A stretch of DNA of 64,000 nucleotides, taken from contig NQOF01000002.1 of assembly GCA_002270465.1 (NCBI GenBank), positions 62,001 through 126,000 of the forward strand, written 5' to 3'. This DNA comes from Blautia hominis (GTDB lineage Bacteria > Bacillota > Clostridia > Lachnospirales > Lachnospiraceae). The position numbers were made by a program, and so were the translations under genes. Below, in pieces: positions 46,081 to 56,484 of this stretch (positions are counted from its first letter, which is position 1; each line of letters starts with the position of its first letter). Below the pieces are notes generated by a model that had not been told where the DNA came from, ran no database searches, and saw only the letters and a list, made by a program, of their open reading frames with translations.

Positions 46081-46225
46081 TTATCTACATTTCAAATCTC
46101 GGAATGATTCCGAAAATCTGAAAAGGCCATTCGGCCGAAATTTCCAAATGTAAAGAAAAAGCAGAAGGGGTAAAAATGCCTTTATAGGGGATTTTATGCC
46201 CTGATGCGGAAAGGGGCGTTATTTT

Positions 46226-49200
46226 ATGAAAAAATGGAAGAAGGTTCTGGCAGCAGGGCTTCTTACGGTCCTTTTTTCCAATGCTGTCTGTGGACAGGCG
46301 GTTTCTGCCGAAAAAGGCGGGGAGATTCTGTATGCAGATGCAATGGGGCAGGCTATCCGGACCGCTTCGGAGGGAAAAGGCCCTCCATTCAGGGCAGGCA
46401 GAGTACAGGAACGCGGACTGCAGTCCGTAGAAAAGGAGAAAATCGCATATCATAAGGAGGAAGCAGAGCATGGTAACAGTCAGAAAAGGAGATTGTGCAG
46501 CACCACAAAGGAGGATGCAGAGCATGTTAACAGTCAGAAAAGGAGATTGTGCAGCACCACAGGGGAGGAAGCAGAATATAGTTCCGGTATCAAGACAGGT
46601 GATAAGGGAACGTCAGGTTATGAAAAAGACATGGAATCCGGGCAGATGTCAGGAACAGGCCAGAATTCCGGTCTGGAGACAGGGGGAAGGGAAAAGTCTG
46701 TCCCCGGTACATCTGCAGGATCACAAAAAGTCTCCGGTCATTCAGGTTTGGAAACAGAAGGAATGCAGAAGGTTTCCGGTCGGCCAGGAGTGCTGCGATC
46801 AGGGGCGCTCTGTATATCCGGTCAGGAGGCTGTACAAAAGAGCGCAATCCTCCAAAATTCTGTCGTGGAATCCAAATATAAACAGAAAAACAGGGAAAAT
46901 ATTTGTGCGAAAGCCAAGGTCGATCTGATGACTGCACAGATACAGAAAAAGACAGAGGAAGGAAGGTCTGTGAAGATACGGAAAAAGACAGAAGAAGGAA
47001 GGTCTGCACAGATACGGAGAAAGACAGAAGAAGGAAGGCCTGTGCAGATACAGAGAAAGACAGAAGAAGTAAGATCTGCGCAGATACAGGAGAAGGCAAA
47101 AGCGCAAAAGGCAGAGCAGAATCCGGATGATTTAAATGGAACGGCAGATTCAGAGCCTCATGTTGATTCGGAAAGTCCGGAAGACCCAGGCAGTCTCAAG
47201 GAGCCGGAACGTTCGGATAATGCGGAAACCGGCACTGGGGAAAAACAGCCCGATAATTCTTTCGGAAGCGGCAATACGGAAGTAAGCCAGGGAAACGAGC
47301 AGGAGGAAGAAAACAAGGAGGAAGAAAACAAGGAGGAAGAAAACACAGAGGAAGAAAACAAGGAGGAAGAAAACCAGAAGGAGGAAGAGCATAAGGAGGA
47401 GGAACAGGATACATTGGAAAAGGCGCTGGAGGAACCGGTACCGGGTCAGTATTCCAGAATTTCCGATATGCACATGAGAAGTGCAGTGACCAGTACCATA
47501 CAGGTTGGCTGGAAGGAATCCTTGGGTTCTATAGATCCCGGACTTTTAAGTCTGGATGACCCTTATAACGTATCTATCAAGTATGTGGACTCCAGCGATA
47601 CCGGCAACCCGGATATGCGGGGAAAGTGGCGTCTTCTATACTGTGTGCAGTATCAGCATAATGCGCCGGAAGGGCAGATCACCTGGGATGGGGCAGGGCG
47701 TGTCTCACCGTCTATTGCATATCTTATGTACTGGGGCTGCCGATACTGGGGGAAAGAGAGTCTGTGGCCGAATTACAGGACAGGATACGGCTGGAAATAC
47801 GATGCGCTGGCCACTCAGTATGCGATTCATATAGTCAACGGGGAATTCTCCCTGAACACTCTGTACAATCATCTCAAAGGATCAAAAAAAGAGCAATTCT
47901 ATAACATCATAAACAAGATGGTGAACGATGCAAATCATCCCCCCTATTATACACCTTTTGCCGATGGCTGGCGAAGCTTTGACTATACCTTGTCCGAGAC
48001 AAGTGTTACATGGACCGCGCAGGCTTATAATGGCAAAGAGGGATTTATAACAAAATGGATAAACCAGAATTTGTCAGACGGAATCACAGACTGCAGTGAG
48101 TATATCACTTCAAAAAAAGGAACCGCGGACAACGGTGCCACAGTTATCTGGAAAGACAGCGGTGACGCGTCAGCGTTCAGAATCTGGATTCCCAAATCAC
48201 AATATCTGCTGCTGCAGGAAAAAGGTGCTAAGGTCACAGCTTCCATATCAGGCGAACATTCTCTGTATCTGGCGGGCTGGGTCTATAAAAGCAATAATTC
48301 CAAATACCAAATGGTGACCATGCTGGAGGGCGGTGGGGGTTCTGCAGCCCACAAAAAAACAGTCACGGCACAGATTCCCAAAAAGGCAGTGAGCTGCTAC
48401 ATAGATCTCCAAAAAGCGGACAAGGAGACCGGTGAGACAAAACCGCAGGGAAATGCTGAGTTTTCCGGTGCGGTATATGAGGTAAAAAATAAGGCCGGCA
48501 CTGTGGTTGATAAAATGACCACAAATACATCAGGAAAAGCAACCAGTGTTCCACTTGCCACAGGGACCTATACGGTAAAGGAGATCACTGCCCCAAAAGG
48601 GTATGAACTGGATAAAAAAACCTACACAGTGACCTTTACAAATACAGATTTGACTCAGAGTGTGTACCGTAAAAGCGTACGGTCAGAAGAGCCTGTGAAA
48701 AAGGGAAGTGTGACGCTGAAAAAAATATCTTCAGGGTCTGGCAAAACCTTAAAAGGGGCGGTCTTTTATCTGTATACAGGCAAAAACCAAAAAGTAGGAG
48801 AGTATACCACGGACGAGGAGGGGTGTATCATCGTCAAGGATTTACCCTGGAACAGTTACTTCTTTATTGAACAGACGGCTCCGGATGGATATGAGCTGTC
48901 TGATAAAAAGATTGAGTTTGCCATAAATAAGGAATCCACCGGCAAAACAGTGGAGCTTACCGCAGAAAATACGCCGAGGACCGTAAAGATCATATTGGAG
49001 AAGGAGATAAATGCCGATGAAATAAATTTTGCAAACGGTAATCCTATTTTTCTGTTTGAAGTAGAAGGGGTGGATTTGGAAGGAAACTCCCATATTTTTC
49101 ACGGCATTACGGAATTTACAAAAGAATATGTGGAACAGGAGAAAAACAATGATAATAAAGTCCGCAGGACCATCACATTTTTGGAATTGCCAGCCGGCAC

Positions 49201-49420
49201 ATATACCGCTCGTGAGATGAAAATCATGCGGTATTCACTGAAAGACATTACAGAAATTTCAGGAGGTGTCAGAGCACTGGATACCGTGGAATTTGATCTG
49301 ATCCAAAACGATGCAGGTCATGCAGTCTTTATTAACCGGAAAGATGAATGGCAGGACTGGTCAGATACATCTGTCTGTGAAAATATTATTTTGAAGAGGG
49401 AAAAGGTAGAAAATGAGTGA
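46226..49420 (+). CDS. Large thioester/Cna-B surface adhesin
   Basis: A secreted protein of 1064 residues. Residues 1-28 are a signal peptide. Residues about 75-110 hold two copies of NSQKRRLCSTT; about 237-290 hold five 12-residue repeats of the type QIRRKTEEGRSA; about 360-395 are KEEEN-type acidic repeats. From about 420 to 720 lies a thioester (TQXA) domain: C473 in LLYCVQYQ and Q531 in ATQYAIHI could form the Cys-Gln bond that attacks host surfaces. Then come two Cna-B/SpaA domains (about 725-815 and 828-910) and a third beta-rich domain to 1050. There is no LPxTG signal or membrane tail. It heads an operon with three TasA-like proteins and SipW and overlaps the next gene by 8 bases. Confidence 0.82.
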   Translation: MKKWKKVLAAGLLTVLFSNAVCGQAVSAEKGGEILYADAMGQAIRTASEGKGPPFRAGRVQERGLQSVEKEKIAYHKEEAEHGNSQKRRLCSTTKEDAEHVNSQKRRLCSTTGEEAEYSSGIKTGDKGTSGYEKDMESGQMSGTGQNSGLETGGREKSVPGTSAGSQKVSGHSGLETEGMQKVSGRPGVLRSGALCISGQEAVQKSAILQNSVVESKYKQKNRENICAKAKVDLMTAQIQKKTEEGRSVKIRKKTEEGRSAQIRRKTEEGRPVQIQRKTEEVRSAQIQEKAKAQKAEQNPDDLNGTADSEPHVDSESPEDPGSLKEPERSDNAETGTGEKQPDNSFGSGNTEVSQGNEQEEENKEEENKEEENTEEENKEEENQKEEEHKEEEQDTLEKALEEPVPGQYSRISDMHMRSAVTSTIQVGWKESLGSIDPGLLSLDDPYNVSIKYVDSSDTGNPDMRGKWRLLYCVQYQHNAPEGQITWDGAGRVSPSIAYLMYWGCRYWGKESLWPNYRTGYGWKYDALATQYAIHIVNGEFSLNTLYNHLKGSKKEQFYNIINKMVNDANHPPYYTPFADGWRSFDYTLSETSVTWTAQAYNGKEGFITKWINQNLSDGITDCSEYITSKKGTADNGATVIWKDSGDASAFRIWIPKSQYLLLQEKGAKVTASISGEHSLYLAGWVYKSNNSKYQMVTMLEGGGGSAAHKKTVTAQIPKKAVSCYIDLQKADKETGETKPQGNAEFSGAVYEVKNKAGTVVDKMTTNTSGKATSVPLATGTYTVKEITAPKGYELDKKTYTVTFTNTDLTQSVYRKSVRSEEPVKKGSVTLKKISSGSGKTLKGAVFYLYTGKNQKVGEYTTDEEGCIIVKDLPWNSYFFIEQTAPDGYELSDKKIEFAINKESTGKTVELTAENTPRTVKIILEKEINADEINFANGNPIFLFEVEGVDLEGNSHIFHGITEFTKEYVEQEKNNDNKVRRTITFLELPAGTYTAREMKIMRYSLKDITEISGGVRALDTVEFDLIQNDAGHAVFINRKDEWQDWSDTSVCENIILKREKVENE

Positions 49421-49994
49421 AGTCAGGAAAAGAGAGATGCGGAGAGAAGCTGCGGCACTGCTGCTGCTGATCCTTCTGCTGACAGCAGCCGGGTTAGCGG
49501 TGGGCGTGGGGAGTGCCTATTTCAGTGACCAGGACGCGCGCAGCAACCGGATCAAGCCGGGAGACAGCAATCTGGAGATAACAGAGGAATTCCATCCACC
49601 GGATGAACTGAAGCCCGGTGAGATCATAGCAAAAAGTGTGCAGATCACCAATAAAGGTAAATCCAGCTGTTTTGTGCGGTGCAGGCTTCTTCTGGATGAC
49701 GAGGGTATCCTGCCATATCTGAACCTGGGACTGGACACAGAAAACTGGGTAAAAGCGGAAGACGGATATTATTATTATAAAAGTGCGCTGGAGATAGGTG
49801 AGATCACAACAGAACTTCTGAAACAGATTGAAGTGGCAAAAGATGCCCCGGAAGAACTGCTAAAGCGCGGCTTCTCTCTGAACGTCTATGCGGAATCCTA
49901 CCAGCAGGGGCAGTTTTTAAAAGAGGCCTGGCAGGAAGCGTGGAAACATTTTGAAAAGAATCAGAAGGCGTGGAATGAGGAGGGGAGTGTATGA
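49413..49994 (+). CDS. SipW-dependent TasA/camelysin-like protein 1
   Basis: A 193-residue protein with a long N-terminal membrane signal (LLLLILLLTAAGLAVGVGSAYFSDQDA); the AYFSD segment is the hallmark of SipW-processed exports such as TasA and CalY. The body is a beta-rich domain with LKPGEIIAKSVQITNKG and WVKAEDGYYYYKSALEIGE, patterns shared with the next gene's product. The C-terminus is a charged helix (KEAWQEAWKHFEKNQKAW). It overlaps the adhesin gene and the next gene by 8 and 4 bases, so the proteins are made together. Confidence 0.78.
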   Translation: MSEVRKREMRREAAALLLLILLLTAAGLAVGVGSAYFSDQDARSNRIKPGDSNLEITEEFHPPDELKPGEIIAKSVQITNKGKSSCFVRCRLLLDDEGILPYLNLGLDTENWVKAEDGYYYYKSALEIGEITTELLKQIEVAKDAPEELLKRGFSLNVYAESYQQGQFLKEAWQEAWKHFEKNQKAWNEEGSV

Positions 49995-50647
49995 GGAGAA
50001 AGCGATATTTTCAGACATTGTGTTTCTTCCTTCTGCTTTTGGGATTAAGCCTGCCCCGCCTTGTCTTTGCCGGACAGACAGGATTGGAGAAGGCAAAGGG
50101 AAAGGTGGACATCAGGCTTGAAGAGTTTACTCTGGATAAAAAAGGCCGGGAGGTGACATGGCAAGACTTGGAGGCTGTGATGCCGGGACAGGAAATTGTG
50201 AAGATCCCCAGAGTCACCAATCTGCAGAATACATGTGAGATCAGGGCTAAGATTGAAGTTTCCATGGGGAAGAAAGTGGAAATCCCTGTCACGGAGGATA
50301 TGATAAAGGGAATGCCAAAGGGCTGGAAAAAGCATGAGGATGGCTGGTATTACTATGAGAAAAAATTAAAAAAAGGTGAGAAAACAGATATCTTCCGTTC
50401 TTTCACGATTCCCCCAAATTGGAATACAAAATATGACGATAAAGGGAATATCAGAAAATATTATACGGAAAACAGTCTGGATATCGTGGTGACGGTGGAG
50501 GCTGTGGGGGATGGGGACTGGTCAAAAGAGGTACAGACGGTGCACTCCCCGAAAACAGGGGATGATGCACCGATCATTCTGACGGCAGTCCTGTGTCTGG
50601 GATCTTTAGCCGGAGCTTTCGCAGCCTGGAAATGGAGAAAGTCATGA
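49991..50647 (+). CDS. TasA-like domain protein with sortase-type anchor
   Basis: A protein of 218 residues. An ordinary signal peptide (residues 1-27, ending LVFAG) is followed by a domain resembling its neighbours (QEIVKIPRVTNLQNTCEIR, GWKKHEDGWYYYEKKLKKGE). The C-terminus has SPKTG (186-190), a hydrophobic helix and WKWRKS, which is a sortase signal of the SPKTG type. It is the only protein of this operon with a wall-anchoring signal, so it may be the base that fixes the structure to peptidoglycan. No sortase gene is in the window. Confidence 0.75.
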   Translation: MRRKRYFQTLCFFLLLLGLSLPRLVFAGQTGLEKAKGKVDIRLEEFTLDKKGREVTWQDLEAVMPGQEIVKIPRVTNLQNTCEIRAKIEVSMGKKVEIPVTEDMIKGMPKGWKKHEDGWYYYEKKLKKGEKTDIFRSFTIPPNWNTKYDDKGNIRKYYTENSLDIVVTVEAVGDGDWSKEVQTVHSPKTGDDAPIILTAVLCLGSLAGAFAAWKWRKS

Positions 50648-51141
50648 AAAGGGCATGTTATCTGGCCGGGGAGATCGTTTACTGGGCACTATGCCTGGTA
50701 TTGATACTCAACCTTCTGTTATGCATCATAGGGATACGCCCTTTTATTGTGGTCAGCGGTTCCATGGAACCGGCTATAAAAACGGGAAGTATATCCTGGG
50801 TAAATCTCCATGCAGATGCCAGCTGCATGGAACAGGGGGATATTCTGGCTTTTAAGAGAAACGACGGGGAATTGGTCCTGCATCGGATCATCCGAAAGAC
50901 AGAAGCAGGAATGGTGACTAAGGGGGATGCCAATCAAACACCGGATCCGGCTTTGGTGAGAGAACACCAGATAAAAGGACGGGTTTTGTTTACGGTTCCG
51001 TATGTGGGAAAAGCATTTATGAGAAATGCCGGAGAGTTTGCCGTATTTTTTACAGTGGGCAGTGTGGTTTTATTTATACTACTAAAAACAGTGAAATTTT
51101 CAGGAGGAAAATACCATGAGAAAAATAACAATGAAAAATAA
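50644..51141 (+). CDS. sipW: SipW-type signal peptidase I
   Basis: A 165-residue membrane peptidase. The serine motif is IVVSGSMEPAIKTGS and the second motif is KRNDGELVLHRIIRK, with His in place of the usual catalytic Lys, as in the ER/archaeal-like SipW class; GDANQTPDP is the conserved third box. Helices lie at both ends. The ATG at 50644 overlaps the previous stop (ATGA) with GGAG before it. Its likely substrates are the AYFSD and AYFTD proteins encoded on either side. Confidence 0.9.
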   Translation: MKRACYLAGEIVYWALCLVLILNLLLCIIGIRPFIVVSGSMEPAIKTGSISWVNLHADASCMEQGDILAFKRNDGELVLHRIIRKTEAGMVTKGDANQTPDPALVREHQIKGRVLFTVPYVGKAFMRNAGEFAVFFTVGSVVLFILLKTVKFSGGKYHEKNNNEK

Positions 51142-51808
51142 GAAACAAGCAGTGATCTTATGCCTGGCACTGGCAGCTATATTTTTGATTGGAAGTGCAG
51201 CAGCCTATTTTACGGATACAGAACAGGTGAAAAACCATCTCACCATCGGTAAAGTGGATATCACACTGACAGAACCCAAGTGGGACGCAGTACCGGACAA
51301 GGAAAAACAGGATATTACGCCAAATAAAAAACTGATAAAAGATCCAAAAGTGACAAACGTAGGAATAAATGACGCCTTTGTCTTTGTCACAGTCCAGGTG
51401 CCTGTTGCCAATGTTATCACTGCAAATCAGGATGGCAGCAGAAACCCAAAGGCACTTACGGAACTCTATTCCTGGACGGTCAACAGCGGCTGGACGAAAA
51501 TGGGAAATGCTGCAGAAGTAAAAAATGAGAGTAATGTAGTTGTGGCACATGAGTATAAATATGTATACGGAACAGATTCAGTCTGTACTGCACTGGCAAA
51601 AGGAGTAACAACACCGGAGCTGTTCAGTTCCGTGACATTTGCCAATGTGATTGAAGGGGAAAAGATGCCGGACGGAACTTCCATGGAGGAGGCGGAGACG
51701 GATATTGATCTGAAGGCTTTTGCAATCCAGACCACAGATCTTACGGAAAAGGATGTGACAGACCCGGCAAATGTATGGAAAATTTTTGAAACACAGAATA
51801 AATCCTGA
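51116..51808 (+). CDS. SipW-dependent TasA/camelysin-like protein 2
   Basis: A 230-residue export with the SipW signal AVILCLALAAIFLIGSAAAYFTDTE. The mature part starts NHLTIGKVDITLTEP, typical of CalY/TasA-like proteins, and contains KLIKDPKVTNVGINDAFVFV, the same strand pattern as the two other small proteins in the operon. AGGAGGAAAATACC precedes the ATG at 51116, which overlaps the end of sipW by 26 bases. It is the best candidate for a main fibre subunit, because it is last and separately initiated by a strong ribosome site. Confidence 0.82.
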   Translation: MRKITMKNKKQAVILCLALAAIFLIGSAAAYFTDTEQVKNHLTIGKVDITLTEPKWDAVPDKEKQDITPNKKLIKDPKVTNVGINDAFVFVTVQVPVANVITANQDGSRNPKALTELYSWTVNSGWTKMGNAAEVKNESNVVVAHEYKYVYGTDSVCTALAKGVTTPELFSSVTFANVIEGEKMPDGTSMEEAETDIDLKAFAIQTTDLTEKDVTDPANVWKIFETQNKS

Positions 51809-51821
51809 CAACGTAAAATAA

Positions 51822-53213
<1,392 letters not shown>

Positions 53214-53316
53214 AAGATGTGCAGCAGCTCACAATATGCTGAAAGCGTAGTTTTTTGTTCAGTAACACGCTTTGCGCGGCTTCCCGTGGGGAAAACGCCT
53301 TTTGGGACGGCTGCTT

Positions 53317-53328
53317 GCGAACCGTAAC
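53317..53328 (+). repeat. Possible remnant of the dispersed repeat (G)
   Basis: GCGAACCGTAAC resembles the right ends of copies C and H; a weakly complementary GTTCAGTAAC lies at 53258-53267. The interior is short and unlike the other copies, so membership is doubtful. Confidence 0.25.
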
Positions 53329-53368
53329 AAAATATTTCCAGAAACAGGTCGGAATCGCCGAAAAACAG

Positions 53369-53397
53369 TTGAAATCTCGGAAATACTGTGATACACT
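53369..53397 (+). promoter_or_regulatory. Promoter of secG
   Basis: TTGAAA (53369-53374), 17-base spacer, TACACT (53392-53397), 30 bases before the secG ATG. Confidence 0.6.
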
Positions 53398-53427
53398 AAT
53401 TTTGTTTGACGATTAGGAGGTGTAATC

Positions 53428-53664
53428 ATGGAAATTTTGAGAATTGTACTGACGATTTTATTCGTTATTGATTGTATTGGGTTGACCGTTATTATTCTGA
53501 TGCAGGAAGGAAAATCTCAGGGACTGGGCACAATTGCCGGTGTAGCTGATACCTATTGGGGTAAAAACAAGGGCCGTTCTATGGAAGGGGCACTGGTTAA
53601 AGCCACAAAGATCATGGGAATTTTGTTCTTCGTTCTGGCACTGGTTTTGAATCTGAAATTTTAA
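53428..53664 (+). CDS. secG: Preprotein translocase subunit SecG
   Basis: A 78-residue protein with two membrane helices (IVLTILFVIDCIGLTVIILM and ILFFVLALVLNL) joined by the conserved QEGKSQGLGTIAGVADTYWGKNKGRSMEG loop. It is the small stimulating subunit of the SecYEG channel. The order secG-rnr-smpB is the standard Firmicute arrangement. AGGAGGTGTAATC precedes the ATG. Confidence 0.95.
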   Translation: MEILRIVLTILFVIDCIGLTVIILMQEGKSQGLGTIAGVADTYWGKNKGRSMEGALVKATKIMGILFFVLALVLNLKF

Positions 53665-53667
53665 GAG

Positions 53668-53707
53668 ATGGCACTCTTGCAGTCACGCAAGGGTGTCATA
53701 TTTTTAT
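53668..53707 (+). terminator. Terminator between secG and rnr
   Basis: ATGGCACTCTTGC pairs with GCAAGGGTGTCAT across a 6-base loop, then ATTTTT. rnr must be read by leak-through or its own promoter. Confidence 0.85.
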
Positions 53708-53740
53708 AGGCGGAATACGCCTTAAGTTAGGAGTAAATAT

Positions 53741-55969
53741 TTGAAAAAAAATGCACAAGTAAAAAAACGCAGAAAGATGCTGTATGAAATCATGTGCTGC
53801 AAAGAGTACACGCCCATGCGGGCAAAGGACCTGGCAGTGCTTCTGCAGATTCCGGCAGGAAAAAGAGATGAGCTTCATAAAACCCTGGACATGCTGCTGG
53901 AGGAAGGCAAGATAAGCATCAACAAGCGGGGCCGCTATGAGGCGGTTAGAAAAGAAAGCGGGAAGAAAGAAAAAGAGCCTTCCCGTGAATATGAGAAGAA
54001 AAATAAAGGAAAACGGGAATTTTATCTGACCGGAATCTTTGTGGGCAATGCCAAGGGGTTTGGCTTTGTGGAAGTGGAAGGTGAGGCGGAAGATATTTTT
54101 ATCCCGGAGGAACACACCGGTGATGCGCTCCACAAGGATACCGTGCAGGTGCGTATCTTAAAAGAGGAGCGTGACGGGCGCCGCAGGGAAGGCGCGGTGG
54201 TCAAGGTGCTGGAACGTGGAATGAAAGAAGTCGTGGGCACATATGAGAAAAGTGACAGTTTCGGCTTTCTGGTTCCTGACAACAGAAAATTCTCCAGGGA
54301 TATCTTTATTCCCATGGAACATTCTATGGGGGCTGTCAGCGGTGATAAGGTGGTTACATCTATCCGTAATTATGGCACCAGAAGCAGAAATCCGGAGGGG
54401 AAAGTAAAGGAGATCCTGGGACATCAGGGCGAAAAAGGCGTGGATGTTATGTCAGTGGCCAGAAGTTATGACCTGCCTATGGAATTTCCGGAAAAGGTGC
54501 TGAACCAGGCAGAGAGAATCAAAGATTCCCTCAATGAGGGGGACTATTACGGACGCATGGATTTGAGAGACTGGACCATGGTTACCATTGACGGTGAAGA
54601 TGCAAAAGACCTGGATGACGCCATCTCTGTTACCAAGGAAGGGGAATTTTACCACCTGGGAGTGCATATTGCCGATGTAAGTAATTATGTACAGTACAAC
54701 AGCGCGCTTGACAGAGAAGCACTGAAAAGAGGTACCAGTGTCTACCTGGTTGACAGGGTCATTCCCATGCTGCCAAAAAAATTGTCCAATGGAATCTGTT
54801 CCCTGAATGCCGGTGAAGACCGCCTGGCACTGAGCTGTCTGATGGATATTGATAAGAAGGGCAATGTGATCGGCCATAAGATTGCCGAGACGGTCATCCA
54901 TGTGGACAGGAGGATGACGTATACAAATGTGAAAAAGATTCTTCTTCATGAAGATGAGGAGATTACCAGGGAATACGCAGAGTTGGCGCCCATGTTCTTT
55001 CTCATGCAGGAACTGTCGGGAATTCTAAGAAAGAGAAGAGGAAAGCGGGGAGCCATTGATTTTGATTTTCCGGAAAGCAAGATCAAACTGGATGAGAACG
55101 GCAGGCCCACGGAGATATATTCTTATGAACAGAACGTGGCGACAGAGATCATCGAAGATTTTATGCTGCTGGCAAATGAGACGGTTGCGGAAGAGTATTA
55201 TTTCAGGGATATTCCGTTTGTATACAGAACACATGATAATCCGGACCCGGAAAAGATGGAAGCAGTGCTTAGTATGGTACGCGGAACGGGAATTAAAGTG
55301 AAAAAGGCAAAACAGGAGATACACCCAAAAGAAGTACAGCGTATTCTGGATGAGATTGAGGGTATGGACTGTGAGCCGTTCTTTTCCAGACTACTTCTGC
55401 GTTCTATGAAACAGGCCAAATACACCACAGACTGCAGCGGGCATTTTGGACTGGCGGCCAGATATTACTGCCACTTCACCTCCCCGATCAGGAGATATCC
55501 TGACCTGCAGATACACCGGATCATAAAAGAGACCATTCATGGAAGGATGACCCAGGAGAAGAAAAAGCATTATGCTGATTTTTTGGATGCAGTGGCCAAC
55601 CAGTCTAGTACCCTGGAGCGCAGGGCAGAGGAAGTGGAACGGGAAACTGTGAAAATGAAGAAGGCAGAATATATGGCAGCCCATCTCGGTGAGATCTTTG
55701 AGGGGACCATATCCGGTGTTATGGAGTGGGGACTATATGTGGAGCTTTTAAGTACTGTGGAAGGGCTGGTACATGTCAACACTCTGACAGATGACTACTA
55801 TGTCTTTGACAGGGAACATTACAGTCTGACCGGTGAAACCACCAAGAGACAATATGTTATGGGACAAAAGATAAAGGTACGGGTAGAGAATGCGGATATC
55901 GTTACAAAGACAGTGGATTTTTCGCCAGTAACCGAGGAGAGTGCAGAAAAGGTGAGAGGAAAGGAATAA
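53741..55969 (+). CDS. rnr: Ribonuclease R
   Basis: A 742-residue 3'-5' exoribonuclease of the RNB family that degrades structured RNA and works in tmRNA-linked decay. The N-terminal region is a winged helix plus Lys/Glu-rich linker, two cold-shock domains follow ([33 protein letters not shown]), then the RNB catalytic domain with [14 protein letters not shown] metal ligands and [16 protein letters not shown], then an S1 domain ([18 protein letters not shown]). The TTG at 53741 has AGGAG seven bases upstream. It is followed by smpB after 4 bases. Confidence 0.96.
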   Translation: MKKNAQVKKRRKMLYEIMCCKEYTPMRAKDLAVLLQIPAGKRDELHKTLDMLLEEGKISINKRGRYEAVRKESGKKEKEPSREYEKKNKGKREFYLTGIFVGNAKGFGFVEVEGEAEDIFIPEEHTGDALHKDTVQVRILKEERDGRRREGAVVKVLERGMKEVVGTYEKSDSFGFLVPDNRKFSRDIFIPMEHSMGAVSGDKVVTSIRNYGTRSRNPEGKVKEILGHQGEKGVDVMSVARSYDLPMEFPEKVLNQAERIKDSLNEGDYYGRMDLRDWTMVTIDGEDAKDLDDAISVTKEGEFYHLGVHIADVSNYVQYNSALDREALKRGTSVYLVDRVIPMLPKKLSNGICSLNAGEDRLALSCLMDIDKKGNVIGHKIAETVIHVDRRMTYTNVKKILLHEDEEITREYAELAPMFFLMQELSGILRKRRGKRGAIDFDFPESKIKLDENGRPTEIYSYEQNVATEIIEDFMLLANETVAEEYYFRDIPFVYRTHDNPDPEKMEAVLSMVRGTGIKVKKAKQEIHPKEVQRILDEIEGMDCEPFFSRLLLRSMKQAKYTTDCSGHFGLAARYYCHFTSPIRRYPDLQIHRIIKETIHGRMTQEKKKHYADFLDAVANQSSTLERRAEEVERETVKMKKAEYMAAHLGEIFEGTISGVMEWGLYVELLSTVEGLVHVNTLTDDYYVFDREHYSLTGETTKRQYVMGQKIKVRVENADIVTKTVDFSPVTEESAEKVRGKE

Positions 55970-55973
55970 GATA

Positions 55974-56441
55974 ATGGGAAAAGAATCAGGGATTCGTCTG
56001 ATCGCAAACAACAAAAAAGCATATCATGATTATTTTATAGAGGATACCTATGAGGCAGGGATCGAGCTTGCAGGTACTGAGGTAAAGTCCATGCGCATGG
56101 GAAAATGCAGCATCAAGGAATCATTTATCCAGATTGACCGAGGTGAGGTCTTTGTTTATGGCATGCATATCAGTCCTTATGAAAAAGGGAACATCTTCAA
56201 TAAAGATCCTCTCAGAACCAGAAAACTTTTGCTGCATCAGTATGAAATACGCAAGATTGCGGGAAAAATAGCAGAGAAAGGATATACTCTGGTACCGCTT
56301 AAAGTTTACTTTAAAGGCAGCCTTGTGAAAGTGGAGGTCGGAATCGCAAAAGGCAAGAAGCTGTACGATAAGAGACAGGATATTGCCAAAAAGGACCAGA
56401 AAAGGGAAGCTGAGCGGGAATTCAAAGTAAAGAACCTGTAA
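55974..56441 (+). CDS. smpB: SsrA-binding protein SmpB
   Basis: A 155-residue partner of tmRNA in trans-translation. Conserved segments are [37 protein letters not shown] and the basic C-terminal tail [21 protein letters not shown] that reads the empty mRNA channel. Its gene follows rnr by 4 bases; both act in ribosome rescue. The ssrA RNA gene itself is not in the window. Confidence 0.97.
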   Translation: MGKESGIRLIANNKKAYHDYFIEDTYEAGIELAGTEVKSMRMGKCSIKESFIQIDRGEVFVYGMHISPYEKGNIFNKDPLRTRKLLLHQYEIRKIAGKIAEKGYTLVPLKVYFKGSLVKVEVGIAKGKKLYDKRQDIAKKDQKREAEREFKVKNL

Positions 56442-56484
56442 GAACCGCATAGTAATAAATCCAGTGAAAAGCGAGGAGACCAAT

